The notes under the pieces were generated by a model. The model was not told the origin of the DNA, did not search any database, and saw nothing but the letters and a program-made list of their open reading frames with translations. This document shows positions 6,687 to 16,219 of a stretch of 24,702 nt of DNA, piece after piece. The stretch covers positions 1-24,702 of the forward strand of contig CAYNIU010000025.1 of NCBI GenBank assembly GCA_964397365.1, in the 5' to 3' direction. This stretch comes from Methylomarinum sp964397365 (GTDB lineage Bacteria > Pseudomonadota > Gammaproteobacteria > Methylococcales > Methylomonadaceae). Both the position numbers and the translations under genes were made by a program. Position 1 is the stretch's first letter. Each line of letters begins with the position of its first letter.

Positions 6687-8120
6687 TTATAATTCGTTAT
6701 AAAGTGTCAAATATTGGTTGGCGCTGTTTTGCCAGGAAAAATCTTTTTTCATGGCGCTACGCTGGATTTGTTTCCAGATACCCTTGCTTTTATATAAAAT
6801 CATAGTGCGTTTAATGGCTTCAAGCAGCGCTCCGGGCGTGGTGTCGTTAAAACTGACCCCTGTCGCTGATCCATCTTCAATGTGATGAGGTAGCGCATCT
6901 TTTATGGTGTCTGCCAACCCACCGGTTTTTCTGACGATGGGGACGGTGCCGTATCGTTGACTATACATTTGATTGAGACCGCAAGGTTCAAATCGGGATG
7001 GCATCAGAAAAATATCGGCGCCGGCTTCAATTTGATGAGCCAGTTGTTCATTGTAGCCAATAGTGACCGCAATTTTTTCTGGAAATAACCGGGCAAAGTC
7101 TTGCAATTTGAGTTCGGTGCTTTTATCACCACTGCCTAGTAATACAAACTGCAAGGGTAGTTCAGTCATCTCCTGGAGACAGGCTAAAATCAGGTCTATG
7201 CCTTTTTGTGCCACCAGACGACTGATGATTCCGAAAAGAGGGATATTCTCATCGACAGGCAAAGACATACGTTCTTGCAAAGCTGATTTGTTCAGCAATT
7301 TTTGTTTAAGAGTCCTGGATGAGTAATTGGTATGGATGTGTTCATCTGTTTCAGGGTTCCATTGTTGCAAGTCTATGCCGTTGAGAATTCCGCTTAAAAT
7401 TTCGTGTTTATGGCTAAGTAATCCTTCCAGTCCGTAACCGAATTCAGGTGTCTGAATTTCTTGTGCATAAGTTGGGCTGACAGTGGTAATGCGATCAGCA
7501 TAAGTCAATCCACCTTTGATGAAAGACAGCATATCATGAAATTCAAGGCCGTCATGATGCCATAACTGCCCCGGCAGATTCAGGGCATAGAATGTACTGC
7601 TGGGGAACAGTCCCTGGTAGGCCAGATTATGAATGGTAAATACGGTTGCCGGATGAGAATTTTCAAGCGATAGCAATGCTGGAACCAGACCGCTCTGCCA
7701 GTCGTTACAATGGACAATATCGGCTTTCCAGTTGAGGTAGGCTCTGTCCATTGCCACTTCTGTCACGATACGGCAGAAGAGTGCAAAACGTTCGGCAATG
7801 TTATGCCAGGGATTGCCGTTTTCATCCACATAAGGGTTGCCGGGATGATCGAAAAAAGGCCGGTAATCGACCAGCCAGACCATCACTTCACTGTCCGGCA
7901 AACGGGTTTCCAGAATATTGACATCCCGATTATCTACCCGTAATGTACAGATATAACGGGGTTGTTCATTATGTTGAAGAGTCTGATAATTTGGTATGAT
8001 CAGGCGTATTTCCTGACCCAGGTCGGCCAGCGCTTTAGGTAGGCTGCCGGCAACATCAGCCAATCCCCCGGTTTTTATGAGCGGATGAACTTCACTGGTT
8101 GCAAAGAGTATTTTTTTCAT
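6687..8120 (-). CDS. glgA: Glycogen synthase (ADP-glucose, GT5)
   Basis: GlgA adds glucose from ADP-glucose to the non-reducing ends of alpha-1,4-glucan. The 477-residue product has the normal bacterial length. It starts MKKILFATSEVHPLIKTGG with the ADP-glucose-binding KTGGL motif at K16 and has the C-terminal GT-B signature FEPCGLNQMYSQRYGTVPIV followed by RKTGGLADT. An AAAGG ribosome-binding site lies just before the ATG on the minus strand. It follows glgB by 14 bases and precedes the secretin-like gene by 9, forming one transcription unit glgB-glgA-secretin-like. It is a cytosolic enzyme. No truncation or odd feature is visible. Confidence 0.96.
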   Translation of the reverse strand: MKKILFATSEVHPLIKTGGLADVAGSLPKALADLGQEIRLIIPNYQTLQHNEQPRYICTLRVDNRDVNILETRLPDSEVMVWLVDYRPFFDHPGNPYVDENGNPWHNIAERFALFCRIVTEVAMDRAYLNWKADIVHCNDWQSGLVPALLSLENSHPATVFTIHNLAYQGLFPSSTFYALNLPGQLWHHDGLEFHDMLSFIKGGLTYADRITTVSPTYAQEIQTPEFGYGLEGLLSHKHEILSGILNGIDLQQWNPETDEHIHTNYSSRTLKQKLLNKSALQERMSLPVDENIPLFGIISRLVAQKGIDLILACLQEMTELPLQFVLLGSGDKSTELKLQDFARLFPEKIAVTIGYNEQLAHQIEAGADIFLMPSRFEPCGLNQMYSQRYGTVPIVRKTGGLADTIKDALPHHIEDGSATGVSFNDTTPGALLEAIKRTMILYKSKGIWKQIQRSAMKKDFSWQNSANQYLTLYNEL

Positions 8121-8134
8121 AACCTTTCACGTGG

Positions 8135-10312
8135 CTAAAGTTTGAAAATAATGCCGGCCAGAGGCGGTAGCGTTACTGTAATTGAGTGATCATGGTTCAT
8201 CCAGGGGATGGGTTCTGATAGAGCTTGTCCGTTACCGGTATTACTGCCGTAATAATAGCTGGAATCGGAGTTGAATATTTCTATATAGCTGCCTTGGGCG
8301 GGAACGCCGATGCGGTATTGTTCTCTGGGAACCGGAGTGAAGTTTAAAATGATGATTAAATCTTCCTTGTCCGTTTTACGGCGATAGCTGATGACCGACT
8401 GATTGACATCATGGCAGTCAATCCATTCAAAACCTTGTTCTTCAAAATCATGTTGAAAAAGCGCCGGATGTGAGGTGTATATTTTGTTTAAGTCTTTAAC
8501 CAATGTTTGAACTCCTTTGTGACCGGGATATTCCAGTACATACCAGTCCAGAGTTTGGTTGAAATTCCATTCGCTACCCTGTCCAAATTCACAGCCCATG
8601 AACAGTAGTTTCTTTCCAGGGTAGGTAAACATGAAGGTATAAAGGAGTCTCAGATTGGCAAAACGCTGCCATTCATCACCCGGCATTTTATTGAACATGG
8701 CATTTTTACCGTGAACTACTTCATCATGTGAAAATGGCAGGATAAAATTTTCGGAAAACGCATATAACATGCCGAAAGTCAATTGGTCGTGATGGTGCAT
8801 TCTATGGATAGGGTCTTCCTGCATGTAAGACAGAATGTCATGCATCCAGCCCATGTTCCATTTCATCGAGAAACCCAGTCCACCGGTCCAGGTTGGCCGG
8901 GTTACTTGTGGCCAGGAGGTGGATTCCTCAGCCATGATGACAGTGCCGGGGTGCTGCTCATGAGTGACCGAATTCAGGTGACGCAGAAAATCAATGGCCT
9001 CCAGGTTTTCATTGCCGCCATACATGTTGGGAATCCAGTCGTCATCTTCGCGGGAATAATCCAGATAGAGCATGGATGCCACAGCATCAACTCGTAAACC
9101 ATCAAGATGAAATTCCTCCAGCCAGAAAAAAGCGCTGGAAAGAAGAAAGTTTTTGACTTCATTGCGGCTGTAATTGTATATCAGTGTGCCCCAGTCACGA
9201 TGTTCACCCTGCCGTGGATCTTCGTGTTCATAGAGAGCTGAACCGTCAAATCGCGCCAGAGCAAATTCATCTTTTGGGAAGTGAGCCGGAACCCAATCAA
9301 GTAATACACCAATATTGTTTTGATGGCAATAATCAACAAAATAACGGAAATCATCCGCTGTACCAAATCGACTTGTCGGCGCAAAATAGCCCGTAGTCTG
9401 GTAGCCCCAGGAAGCATCTAAAGGGTGTTCAGTGATAGGCAATAATTCAATATGGGTAAAGCCCATTTTCTTGACATAGTCAACCATTTGTTCTGCCAGT
9501 ATCCGGTAATTTAGAAAATTACCTTGAGGGTCACGTTTCCAGGAGCCTAGGTGAACCTCATAAATAGACATGGGTTCATGCAACCAGTCATGTTGTTGTC
9601 GCTGATTCATCCATCTGGTGTCCTGCCACGGGTAATGGTTTTCCTGGCAGACAATGGCTGCGGTTTGAGGGCGGAACTCAAATTGCTGACCGTAAGGATC
9701 CGTTTTTACCAAAAGCTGTTCCGAATAACGGTTGAGAATTTCAAATTTATAAATGCATCCTTTCTGTAAACCGGGAATAAAGATTTCCCAAATACCGCTG
9801 CTGCCCAAGTTACGCATGGGATGACAGCGGCCGTCCCAATGATTGAAATCGCCAATAACACTGACTCTTTCGGCATTGGGCGCCCAGACTGCGAAATAAA
9901 CACCCTCAATTTCATCTATTGTATGCAGATGTGCTCCCAGTTTTTGGTAAATATGCCAATGACGACCCTCTCCAAACAAATGTTGGTCAAATTCGGGTAA
10001 TACCGGCCCGAAGTCATAAGGGTCATAGTTATTGTGTTTATGACCATATTTATCCACCCAATATAGTTGGTAATGGTCTTCAAGATCTTTTTCCGTTGCT
10101 TCACAGATAAAAATATCGGTACCGGGTATGCGTTCAAATTCCGCCCCGTTTTTACCGAGCTGGACGGTTTCGGCATACGGTAAAAAAACTTTGATAATAT
10201 CTTTGTTATTGACTGTATGTGGTCCTAAAACAGAAAATGGATCATGATGCTTTGCGTCTATAATTTTTGTTGTATCCGAATCAAGCTTGAATTGTGTGAG
10301 TGGCTTGTTCAT
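8135..10312 (-). CDS. glgB: 1,4-alpha-glucan branching enzyme (GH13)
   Basis: GlgB cuts alpha-1,4 chains and re-attaches them by alpha-1,6 bonds. The 725-residue product matches the long bacterial form: an N1 domain opening with AKHHDPFSVLGPH, a CBM48 domain (VYFAVWAPNAERVSVIGDFN), a GH13 catalytic barrel and a C-terminal beta domain. Catalytic residues are in place: nucleophile D409 in GLRVDAVASMLYLDYS, acid/base E462 in IMAEES, and the transition-state stabiliser Asp in FSHDEVVHGK. It is the first gene of the minus-strand glg operon. A TGAGG lies about 9 bases before the ATG. It is divergent from glgC with a 219-base shared regulatory region. Confidence 0.97.
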   Translation of the reverse strand: MNKPLTQFKLDSDTTKIIDAKHHDPFSVLGPHTVNNKDIIKVFLPYAETVQLGKNGAEFERIPGTDIFICEATEKDLEDHYQLYWVDKYGHKHNNYDPYDFGPVLPEFDQHLFGEGRHWHIYQKLGAHLHTIDEIEGVYFAVWAPNAERVSVIGDFNHWDGRCHPMRNLGSSGIWEIFIPGLQKGCIYKFEILNRYSEQLLVKTDPYGQQFEFRPQTAAIVCQENHYPWQDTRWMNQRQQHDWLHEPMSIYEVHLGSWKRDPQGNFLNYRILAEQMVDYVKKMGFTHIELLPITEHPLDASWGYQTTGYFAPTSRFGTADDFRYFVDYCHQNNIGVLLDWVPAHFPKDEFALARFDGSALYEHEDPRQGEHRDWGTLIYNYSRNEVKNFLLSSAFFWLEEFHLDGLRVDAVASMLYLDYSREDDDWIPNMYGGNENLEAIDFLRHLNSVTHEQHPGTVIMAEESTSWPQVTRPTWTGGLGFSMKWNMGWMHDILSYMQEDPIHRMHHHDQLTFGMLYAFSENFILPFSHDEVVHGKNAMFNKMPGDEWQRFANLRLLYTFMFTYPGKKLLFMGCEFGQGSEWNFNQTLDWYVLEYPGHKGVQTLVKDLNKIYTSHPALFQHDFEEQGFEWIDCHDVNQSVISYRRKTDKEDLIIILNFTPVPREQYRIGVPAQGSYIEIFNSDSSYYYGSNTGNGQALSEPIPWMNHDHSITVTLPPLAGIIFKL

Positions 10313-10531
10313 TTTGCAATGCCTCAGTATAGTAAGAGTGTGTTACAAGGAATGTTAACAAATTAAAGGATGGGAATGAAATAATGTTATCAGGCTTCAA
10401 CTATTTTAATGTGTAGAATAAATACTGAAAGCAGTTAATGCTGCAATTAAGAATATAGTTATGGTATAAGGTTGATTATATTTTGCTTCCAAAAACAAGA
10501 ATAACTAACTTCTTATCCGAAGGGGATAATA
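10313..10531. promoter_or_regulatory. Divergent glgB/glgC promoter region
   Basis: These 219 AT-rich bases must carry the promoters of both glg transcription units. No full consensus promoter stands out; an extended -10-like TGGTATAAG at about 10463-10471 could serve glgC. Just before glgC, TTATCC (10513-10518) can pair with GGATAA (10524-10529) and partly cover the AAGGGG ribosome-binding site (10520-10525), a possible weak translational brake. Confidence 0.4.
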
Positions 10532-11812
10532 ATGTCAGACGAGAATAAACAGCATTCAGAACGTTTTGTCAGTCACTTAACCCGTAATACTATTGCTCTG
10601 ATTCTGGCAGGTGGACGTGGTTCCCGCCTGAAGGATATGACAGATTGGCGGGCGAAACCGGCAGTTCCTTTTGGCGGTAAATTTAGAATTATTGACTTTC
10701 CGTTATCAAATTGTATTAATTCGGGGATACGAAAGATTGGTATTCTAACTCAATACAAAGCCGATTCACTAATCAGACATATACAACAGGGCTGGGGCTT
10801 TTTACGAGGTGAGTTTGGTGAATTTGTTGATCTGATGCCTGCCCAGCAAAGACATTCAGAGCATGACTGGTATTTAGGGACTGCGGATGCCATCTATCAG
10901 AATATTGATATTCTGCGGCATCGAAATCCTGAGTTTATTCTGGTGTTGGCGGGCGACCATATTTATAAAATGGATTATGGCGCAATGTTGGCTGATCATG
11001 TGGATAATAATGCTGATTTGACGATTGGATGTCTGGAAGTTCCCTTGGAAGATGCCAAGGCATTTGGCGTTATGCATGTGGATGATGAGCGAAGAGTTAT
11101 TGATTTTGTCGAAAAGCCGGACAATCCGCCGGTGATGCCAGGAAAAACCGATACCGCGTTGGCTTCAATGGGGATTTATGTTTTCAATGCCGATTTTTTA
11201 TTTGAGCAACTAATAAAAGATGCGGATACTAAAGGCTCAAGTCGAGATTTTGGTCATGATATTATTCCTTCTGTCATTGATAAATACCGAGTAAATGCTT
11301 ATCCATTTCTGGATATGCAAAGTGGAGGGCAGAGTTACTGGCGTGACGTTGGCACCATTGATGCCTACTGGTCTGCAAATATGGAATTGATTGGTGTTAA
11401 GCCGGATCTGAACTTGTACGACAAAACCTGGCCTATATGGACGCATCAAGTACAGGCGCCACCGGCTAAATTTGTTTTTGATGATGATGATCGAAGAGGG
11501 CAGGCCATTGATTCCATGGTGTCCGGGGGGTGCGTGGTTTCAGGCGCCACCGTCAGGCATTCGTTGCTTTTTTCCCAAGTGAGAGTGAATTCTTTCAGCG
11601 TGGTACAGGATTCGGTGATTTTGCCCGAAGTGAACATTGGCAGACATTGCCGCATTACTAAAGCCATTATTGAAAAAGGCTGTGATGTTCCTGAAGGCAC
11701 TGTAATTGGCGAAAACAAAGACGACGATAAAAGACGTTTTCATGTGAGTCCGGGTGGAGTCGTTCTGGTTACCTCCGATATGCTGGGACAGAGGCGTCAT
11801 TTTGTCAGATAA
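10532..11812 (+). CDS. glgC: Glucose-1-phosphate adenylyltransferase (ADP-glucose pyrophosphorylase)
   Basis: GlgC makes ADP-glucose from glucose-1-phosphate and ATP, the committed and usually allosterically controlled step of glycogen synthesis. The 426-residue product is close to the E. coli length (431). It shows the nucleotide-binding ALILAGGRGSRL near the N-terminus, the region RAKPAVPFGGKFRIIDFPLS, the catalytic-site segment VLAGDHIYKMDY, the glucose-1-P site VEKPDNPP and a C-terminal left-handed beta-helix with allosteric function. AAGGGG (10520-10525) is the ribosome-binding site. Its end overlaps the start of the GH57 gene, so the two are translated from one mRNA. It is divergent from glgB. 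Confidence 0.97.
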   Translation: MSDENKQHSERFVSHLTRNTIALILAGGRGSRLKDMTDWRAKPAVPFGGKFRIIDFPLSNCINSGIRKIGILTQYKADSLIRHIQQGWGFLRGEFGEFVDLMPAQQRHSEHDWYLGTADAIYQNIDILRHRNPEFILVLAGDHIYKMDYGAMLADHVDNNADLTIGCLEVPLEDAKAFGVMHVDDERRVIDFVEKPDNPPVMPGKTDTALASMGIYVFNADFLFEQLIKDADTKGSSRDFGHDIIPSVIDKYRVNAYPFLDMQSGGQSYWRDVGTIDAYWSANMELIGVKPDLNLYDKTWPIWTHQVQAPPAKFVFDDDDRRGQAIDSMVSGGCVVSGATVRHSLLFSQVRVNSFSVVQDSVILPEVNIGRHCRITKAIIEKGCDVPEGTVIGENKDDDKRRFHVSPGGVVLVTSDMLGQRRHFVR

Positions 11813-13490
11813 CAAGCTTAGGTTGGTGCTGTGCTGGCATATGCATCAGCCCGAGTACAGAGATAGGCAGACTGGCGAATTTAAATTACCGTGGACTTAT
11901 CTTCATGTCATTAAAGATTATGTGGATATGGTCGCGCATCTGGAGGATGTTCCTGATGCGAAAGCTGTCGTTAATTTTGCTCCGATATTGCTGGAACAGA
12001 TTGAAGATTATGCCCTTCAGATCAAGCGTTTTTTGAGAAAAGGCAGTAAGATTAAAGATCCGTTATTAGCCGCATTAGCAGATGTGTCTGTTCCTGTCGA
12101 CGTACCCGAACGGTTAAAATTAATCAGGAACTGCAAAAAAGCAAATCGGGAAAGGCAGATTAATCGCTATCCGGTTTTTGTTGAATTGGTTGATATGGCC
12201 AGTTGGCTGGAAACACGCCCGGAAGCGATTAAATACCTGAATGCCCAGTTTTTTGCCGATATGCTGGTATGGTATCACCTGGTATGGTTGGGTGAGACGG
12301 TCAAACTTGCAGACAACCGGGTGCAAAAGTTGATAAATCAGGGGCAAAACTTTACTGCTGATGACAGAATTGAATTAATTGAAGTTATCAGTGACCTGGT
12401 TAACGGAGTTATTGACCGCTATAGGGTATTGGCGGAACAAGGGCGGATAGAATTATCCGTAACACCTTATGCCCACCCTATTATGCCGTTAATGCTGGAT
12501 ATCAACACGGTTCATGAGGCGATGCCTGATACTCCTTTACCGAAACTTGAGTATTATCCCAGTGGTGAAAGTCGGGTAAAATGGCATGTACAGAAAGGGG
12601 TGGATGTCTTTCAGAAATTTTTTGGCTTCAGGCCAGAAGGTTGCTGGCCTTCTGAAGGTGGTATTAGTACCCGGACACTGGAAATTCTGGCAGAGTTTGG
12701 TTTTAAATGGGCAGCAACGGGCGGCAATGTCTTACATAACAGCTTAAATGCTTCCGGCGTTGATCATAATAATGTTCATTATCCTTTTCGGGTTAATGAA
12801 GACGAACTTCCTGTATGTTTTTTTCGGGATGATGGGTTATCTGATTTAATAGGATTTGAATATTCTAAATGGCATGCTGATGATGCGGTAGCCGATTTGA
12901 TCCATCATCTGGAGAATATTGCTCAATATGAACCCGAAGGCAGCGTTGTCTCCATTATTATGGATGGTGAAAATGCTTGGGAATATTTTCCCGTAAACGG
13001 TTATTATTTTTTACGTGCTTTATATCAACGCTTGACTGAACATCCAGATATTGAGCTGACGACTTTTTCTGAATGTCTTGATAGCAATGTGACGATAAAA
13101 CCGTTATCAAAACTGGTGGCTGGCAGTTGGGTTTATGGGACTTTTTCCACCTGGATTGGCAGTCCTGACAAAAATCGCGGTTGGGATATGTTGGGTGATG
13201 TAAAACAGACATTTGACCGGGTTGTTGCTGCCGGTAAATTATCTAGGCAGAAAATTAAGGAAGCGGAGTTGCAGCTTGCTGTCTGTGAAGGGTCGGACTG
13301 GTTCTGGTGGTTTGGAGATTACAATCCGAGTGAAGCTGTCAGTGATTTTGAAAAACAATATCGAATGAATTTAAAAAATTTATATTACTTGTTAGGTGAA
13401 GATCCTCCCGAATATCTGTCTTTGTCATTTACTCAAGGATCGGGGGTGCCAGACAAGGGAGGCACTATGCGGCGCGGTAATGAAAATTAA
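11802..13490 (+). CDS. Glycoside hydrolase family 57 protein (alpha-glucan-acting)
   Basis: The product (562 residues from the chosen start) opens with the GH57 signature LRLVLCWHMHQPEYRD. The expected catalytic residues are present: nucleophile E285 in CWPSEGGIS and Asp388 in IIMDGENAWEYF. It also has FAPILLEQIEDY and AHPIMPLM, both typical of the family. GH57 includes alpha-amylases, 4-alpha-glucanotransferases, branching enzymes and amylopullulanases; the sequence alone does not say which this is. I chose TTG at 11802 because an AGAGG sits 7 bases upstream (11790-11794) and homology begins soon after; a GTG at 11754 would give a longer overlap with glgC. It overlaps glgC by 11 bases and lies before malQ, so it probably modifies intracellular glycogen or maltodextrin. 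Confidence 0.88.
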   Translation: MSDNKLRLVLCWHMHQPEYRDRQTGEFKLPWTYLHVIKDYVDMVAHLEDVPDAKAVVNFAPILLEQIEDYALQIKRFLRKGSKIKDPLLAALADVSVPVDVPERLKLIRNCKKANRERQINRYPVFVELVDMASWLETRPEAIKYLNAQFFADMLVWYHLVWLGETVKLADNRVQKLINQGQNFTADDRIELIEVISDLVNGVIDRYRVLAEQGRIELSVTPYAHPIMPLMLDINTVHEAMPDTPLPKLEYYPSGESRVKWHVQKGVDVFQKFFGFRPEGCWPSEGGISTRTLEILAEFGFKWAATGGNVLHNSLNASGVDHNNVHYPFRVNEDELPVCFFRDDGLSDLIGFEYSKWHADDAVADLIHHLENIAQYEPEGSVVSIIMDGENAWEYFPVNGYYFLRALYQRLTEHPDIELTTFSECLDSNVTIKPLSKLVAGSWVYGTFSTWIGSPDKNRGWDMLGDVKQTFDRVVAAGKLSRQKIKEAELQLAVCEGSDWFWWFGDYNPSEAVSDFEKQYRMNLKNLYYLLGEDPPEYLSLSFTQGSGVPDKGGTMRRGNEN

Positions 13491-13553
13491 TTTTACGGTG
13501 GGATTTTTTCCTGATTGCGTTATAAAAGGAGTTATAGAGCGGGTCAAATAAGG

Positions 13554-13639
13554 TATTGATTTATCCGCTTGCGTAAATCATTAATCATTTTATAAGTGCT
13601 GACTGCCAATGGGGCAGCAGTCAATTTGATAAATCAATA
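13554..13639. repeat. 86-bp inverted-repeat element between GH57 and malQ
   Basis: TATTGATTTATC (13554-13565) and GATAAATCAATA (13628-13639) are perfect reverse complements. Inside, TGACTGC (13600-13606) pairs with GCAGTCA (13617-13623). It resembles a small MITE or a nested mRNA hairpin. No T-tract directly follows the inner stem, so it is not a clear terminator. It could still affect readthrough from GH57 into malQ. Confidence 0.5.
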
Positions 13640-13738
13640 TTCTTGTAGCTAATGCACTGAGTGAATAGTTACTTTTTTGTTTTGATCGAATACCGGTGAT
13701 TGTAACTGGCTTCATTGAATCATTCTTAATAATCAAGT

Positions 13739-15226
13739 ATGAATAACCATTTTAATAAACGTCGCGCGGGTATTTTACTGCATATTACTTCTTTGCCCGG
13801 AGCAGGTAAATGTGGTGATCTGGGTGAGGAGGCCTATAACTTTGTCCGCTTTCTTCATGATACCAATATTAGTGTTTGGCAAACATTACCGCTAGGTATT
13901 CCTCATGGCGATGGTTCGCCTTATCAATGTATGTCAGCACATGCCGGTAATCCTGCTTTAATAAGTCTGGAGTGGTTGCAAACTAAAGGCTGGTTGCAGC
14001 AGACTGAGCGTTGTGGTGATTGTCATGGCGGTAATAGTTTTGTAAAAAGTTGCCTCATCACCAAGGCTTTTCAGGGGTTTAAGGAATTGGCAGGTCTATC
14101 CGAACAGGAGGATTTTATCAGTTTTTGTTCGGAAAAAGCTTTTTGGCTGGATGAGTTTGCCTTATTTTATGCGCTCCGTAATGAGTTTGGTCAGCGTAGC
14201 TGGAACCTGTGGCCGGAAGCACTGAAAAACAGGACTTCACAAGCGATAAAGATAGCAAAGCAGCGTTTAAGTAATGTCATTGAAACAATAAAGTTTGAAC
14301 AGTATGTTTTTTTCAGGCAATGGCAAGAGTTAAAAGTTTTTGCTCAGCAGCATGATATTTTACTGTTTGGTGATATTCCTATTTTTGTTTCATATGACAG
14401 TGCGGATGTCTGGGCTAATCGTCAAGTATTCAAGCTGGATGGGGATGGAGAAATGGATGTGGTGGCTGGGGTGCCGCCGGATTATTTTTCTGAGAAAGGG
14501 CAGCGATGGGGAAATCCTCATTACGACTGGGAATATTTACAGAAAACGGATTTTAAATGGTGGCGTGAAAGAATAAAAACACAGGATGAGTTGTTTGATG
14601 TACTACGAATTGATCATTTTAGAGGTTTGGTGGCGGCTTGGGAAATTCCGGCTGACGAAGAGACGGCTATTAATGGTCAATGGATTGCTGCACCGGGACA
14701 TGCTTTATTAAAAGCAATTAATAAGGAATGTCCTTCCCTGTCTTTGGTTGCTGAAGATTTGGGTATTATTACTGATGATGTTGAAGCACTGAGGGATGAT
14801 TTTAATTTGCCAGGCATGAAGATTTTGCAGTTTGCTTTTGGTGACGGAGCGAATAATCCCTATTTGCCGCATAATTGTCCCCAAAACAGTGTGATATACA
14901 CTGGAACCCATGATAATGACACCACATTAGGTTGGTTTAATACCCTTAATGATGAGGAAAAGTTTCGGGTGTATGAGTATCTGGGGTTTTCTCAAACCGA
15001 AATGCCATATACTTTGGTAGGGACAGCATTGGCCTCTGTGGCAAATTTGGCTATTATTCCAATGCAGGATATTTTATGTTTGAATTCGGAATTTAGAATG
15101 AATACTCCCGGTACGACCGAAGGTAACTGGTTGTGGCGTTTTGGCTGGGATCAAGTAACAGATGAGTATGCGGGGCGATTAAAGCATCTGGTAGGCTTGT
15201 TCGGGCGTGGCGAAAGCACACCATAA
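13739..15226 (+). CDS. malQ: 4-alpha-glucanotransferase (amylomaltase, GH77)
   Basis: MalQ transfers alpha-1,4-glucan segments between maltodextrins and releases glucose. The 495-residue product matches the compact Thermus-type amylomaltase rather than the ~690-residue E. coli form. Seen in order are RRAGILLHITSLPG, the substrate-site GDGSPYQC, FGDIPIFVSYDSADVWANR, nucleophile D292 in VLRIDHFRGL, acid/base E339 in VAEDLGIIT, and D392 in TGTHDNDTT. No convincing ribosome-binding site precedes the ATG. It lies 248 bases after GH57, on the same strand, and may have its own promoter. In the glycogen context it probably recycles short maltodextrins. It is convergent with xoxJ. Confidence 0.95.
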   Translation: MNNHFNKRRAGILLHITSLPGAGKCGDLGEEAYNFVRFLHDTNISVWQTLPLGIPHGDGSPYQCMSAHAGNPALISLEWLQTKGWLQQTERCGDCHGGNSFVKSCLITKAFQGFKELAGLSEQEDFISFCSEKAFWLDEFALFYALRNEFGQRSWNLWPEALKNRTSQAIKIAKQRLSNVIETIKFEQYVFFRQWQELKVFAQQHDILLFGDIPIFVSYDSADVWANRQVFKLDGDGEMDVVAGVPPDYFSEKGQRWGNPHYDWEYLQKTDFKWWRERIKTQDELFDVLRIDHFRGLVAAWEIPADEETAINGQWIAAPGHALLKAINKECPSLSLVAEDLGIITDDVEALRDDFNLPGMKILQFAFGDGANNPYLPHNCPQNSVIYTGTHDNDTTLGWFNTLNDEEKFRVYEYLGFSQTEMPYTLVGTALASVANLAIIPMQDILCLNSEFRMNTPGTTEGNWLWRFGWDQVTDEYAGRLKHLVGLFGRGESTP

Positions 15227-15315
15227 CGAAAAGCCTATCAGAAACATTAACTTGTTGGCAGGTATTCCAAAGCCAGGTCTGGAAGTGTTGTGCGGTCAAT
15301 TTGAAACAGTTAAAT

Positions 15316-16173
15316 TCAGTCATCATTGTCTGTTCTTTGCTGTTCAGGAATAGGCAGAACTGGAATATTGTAGCTTTTGATTATATCCTGAATCTGAGTG
15401 AAATTCTTGTCAATCAGTTTATCGAGTAAGGCTTTTCTTTGATTGTCACCATAGCGGACAGCCATGCTCATTGAAAAATCAAACTTCATGCCGGGTGTGG
15501 ATTGCATCGGAATTACCGTATAACTGTTCTCAGGGCTTTGTGAGGTAATATAGCCAGTCAATGGCCCCCAAAGTATAACCATATCAATGACGCCATTTCT
15601 GAGGTCTTTTTCGATCTGCATGGCGACATTGTTCTTGTCGTCACCAGTCATGCTTTGATAGGGGATACCTTGATCCAGTAAACCGTATTTTTGCAACCAT
15701 GCGGTGCCGGGTCCCCTGTCAAACATGGCAATTTTAAGATTTTCCTGACGTTGTAAGGGGAGATTGGTCAGTTGCGAAGCTTTGCTAATGTCATCCCAGC
15801 CGCGCCCTTTGGCAATTAGTAAGGTATAAGTTGAATGGAAATAGGGGGCGGTGGTTTTGGCAAAATCAAACCCTGACGGCACTCCCATTACTACATCACA
15901 TTTAAATTGATGACTATCTCCAATTTCAGATTTTAACGTATTGCGGATAAAACCAATGCGTTGTGGAAACCAGTAGTATTCAAGTTCCTGGTTCAATTGA
16001 CCGGCAAATAATTGGGCGATCTTGTTTTCATAGCCGGTTTGCGCTTTAGTAGAATAAGGGGGATTTAAAGGGTCGGCGCAGACTCTGAATTTTTCCTGAG
16101 CAGGGCTGCCCGTAGCTGCCAATATTAAATAACAGCCTATCAAAAATTTAACAGGGTCAATTTTTACATTCAT
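15316..16173 (-). CDS. xoxJ: XoxJ/MoxJ-like periplasmic binding protein of the methanol dehydrogenase system
   Basis: The 285-residue product has a signal peptide (FLIGCYLILAATGSPAQ, ending near residue 26). The mature start is KFRVCADPLNPPYST, typical of the quinoprotein dehydrogenase-associated solute-binding-like proteins MoxJ and XoxJ. Further family segments are CDVVMGVPSGFDFA, TLLIAKGRG and AMFDRGPGTAWLQKYGLL. Two cysteines (in VCADP and KCDVV) could form a disulfide. XoxJ is proposed to help activate or mature XoxF in the periplasm. It is directly downstream of xoxF on the same strand, but an intrinsic terminator stands between them. The usual cytochrome partner gene xoxG is not found here. 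Confidence 0.9.
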   Translation of the reverse strand: MNVKIDPVKFLIGCYLILAATGSPAQEKFRVCADPLNPPYSTKAQTGYENKIAQLFAGQLNQELEYYWFPQRIGFIRNTLKSEIGDSHQFKCDVVMGVPSGFDFAKTTAPYFHSTYTLLIAKGRGWDDISKASQLTNLPLQRQENLKIAMFDRGPGTAWLQKYGLLDQGIPYQSMTGDDKNNVAMQIEKDLRNGVIDMVILWGPLTGYITSQSPENSYTVIPMQSTPGMKFDFSMSMAVRYGDNQRKALLDKLIDKNFTQIQDIIKSYNIPVLPIPEQQRTDNDD

Positions 16174-16219
16174 TACAATTCTCTTTTTTACGCCTAAAGG
16201 GGAGCATAAAAGTATACAA

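Noticed and set aside
8783..9097. Plus-strand open frames within glgB
   Set aside because: They are the reverse complement of well conserved GH13 catalytic sequence and have no features of real genes.
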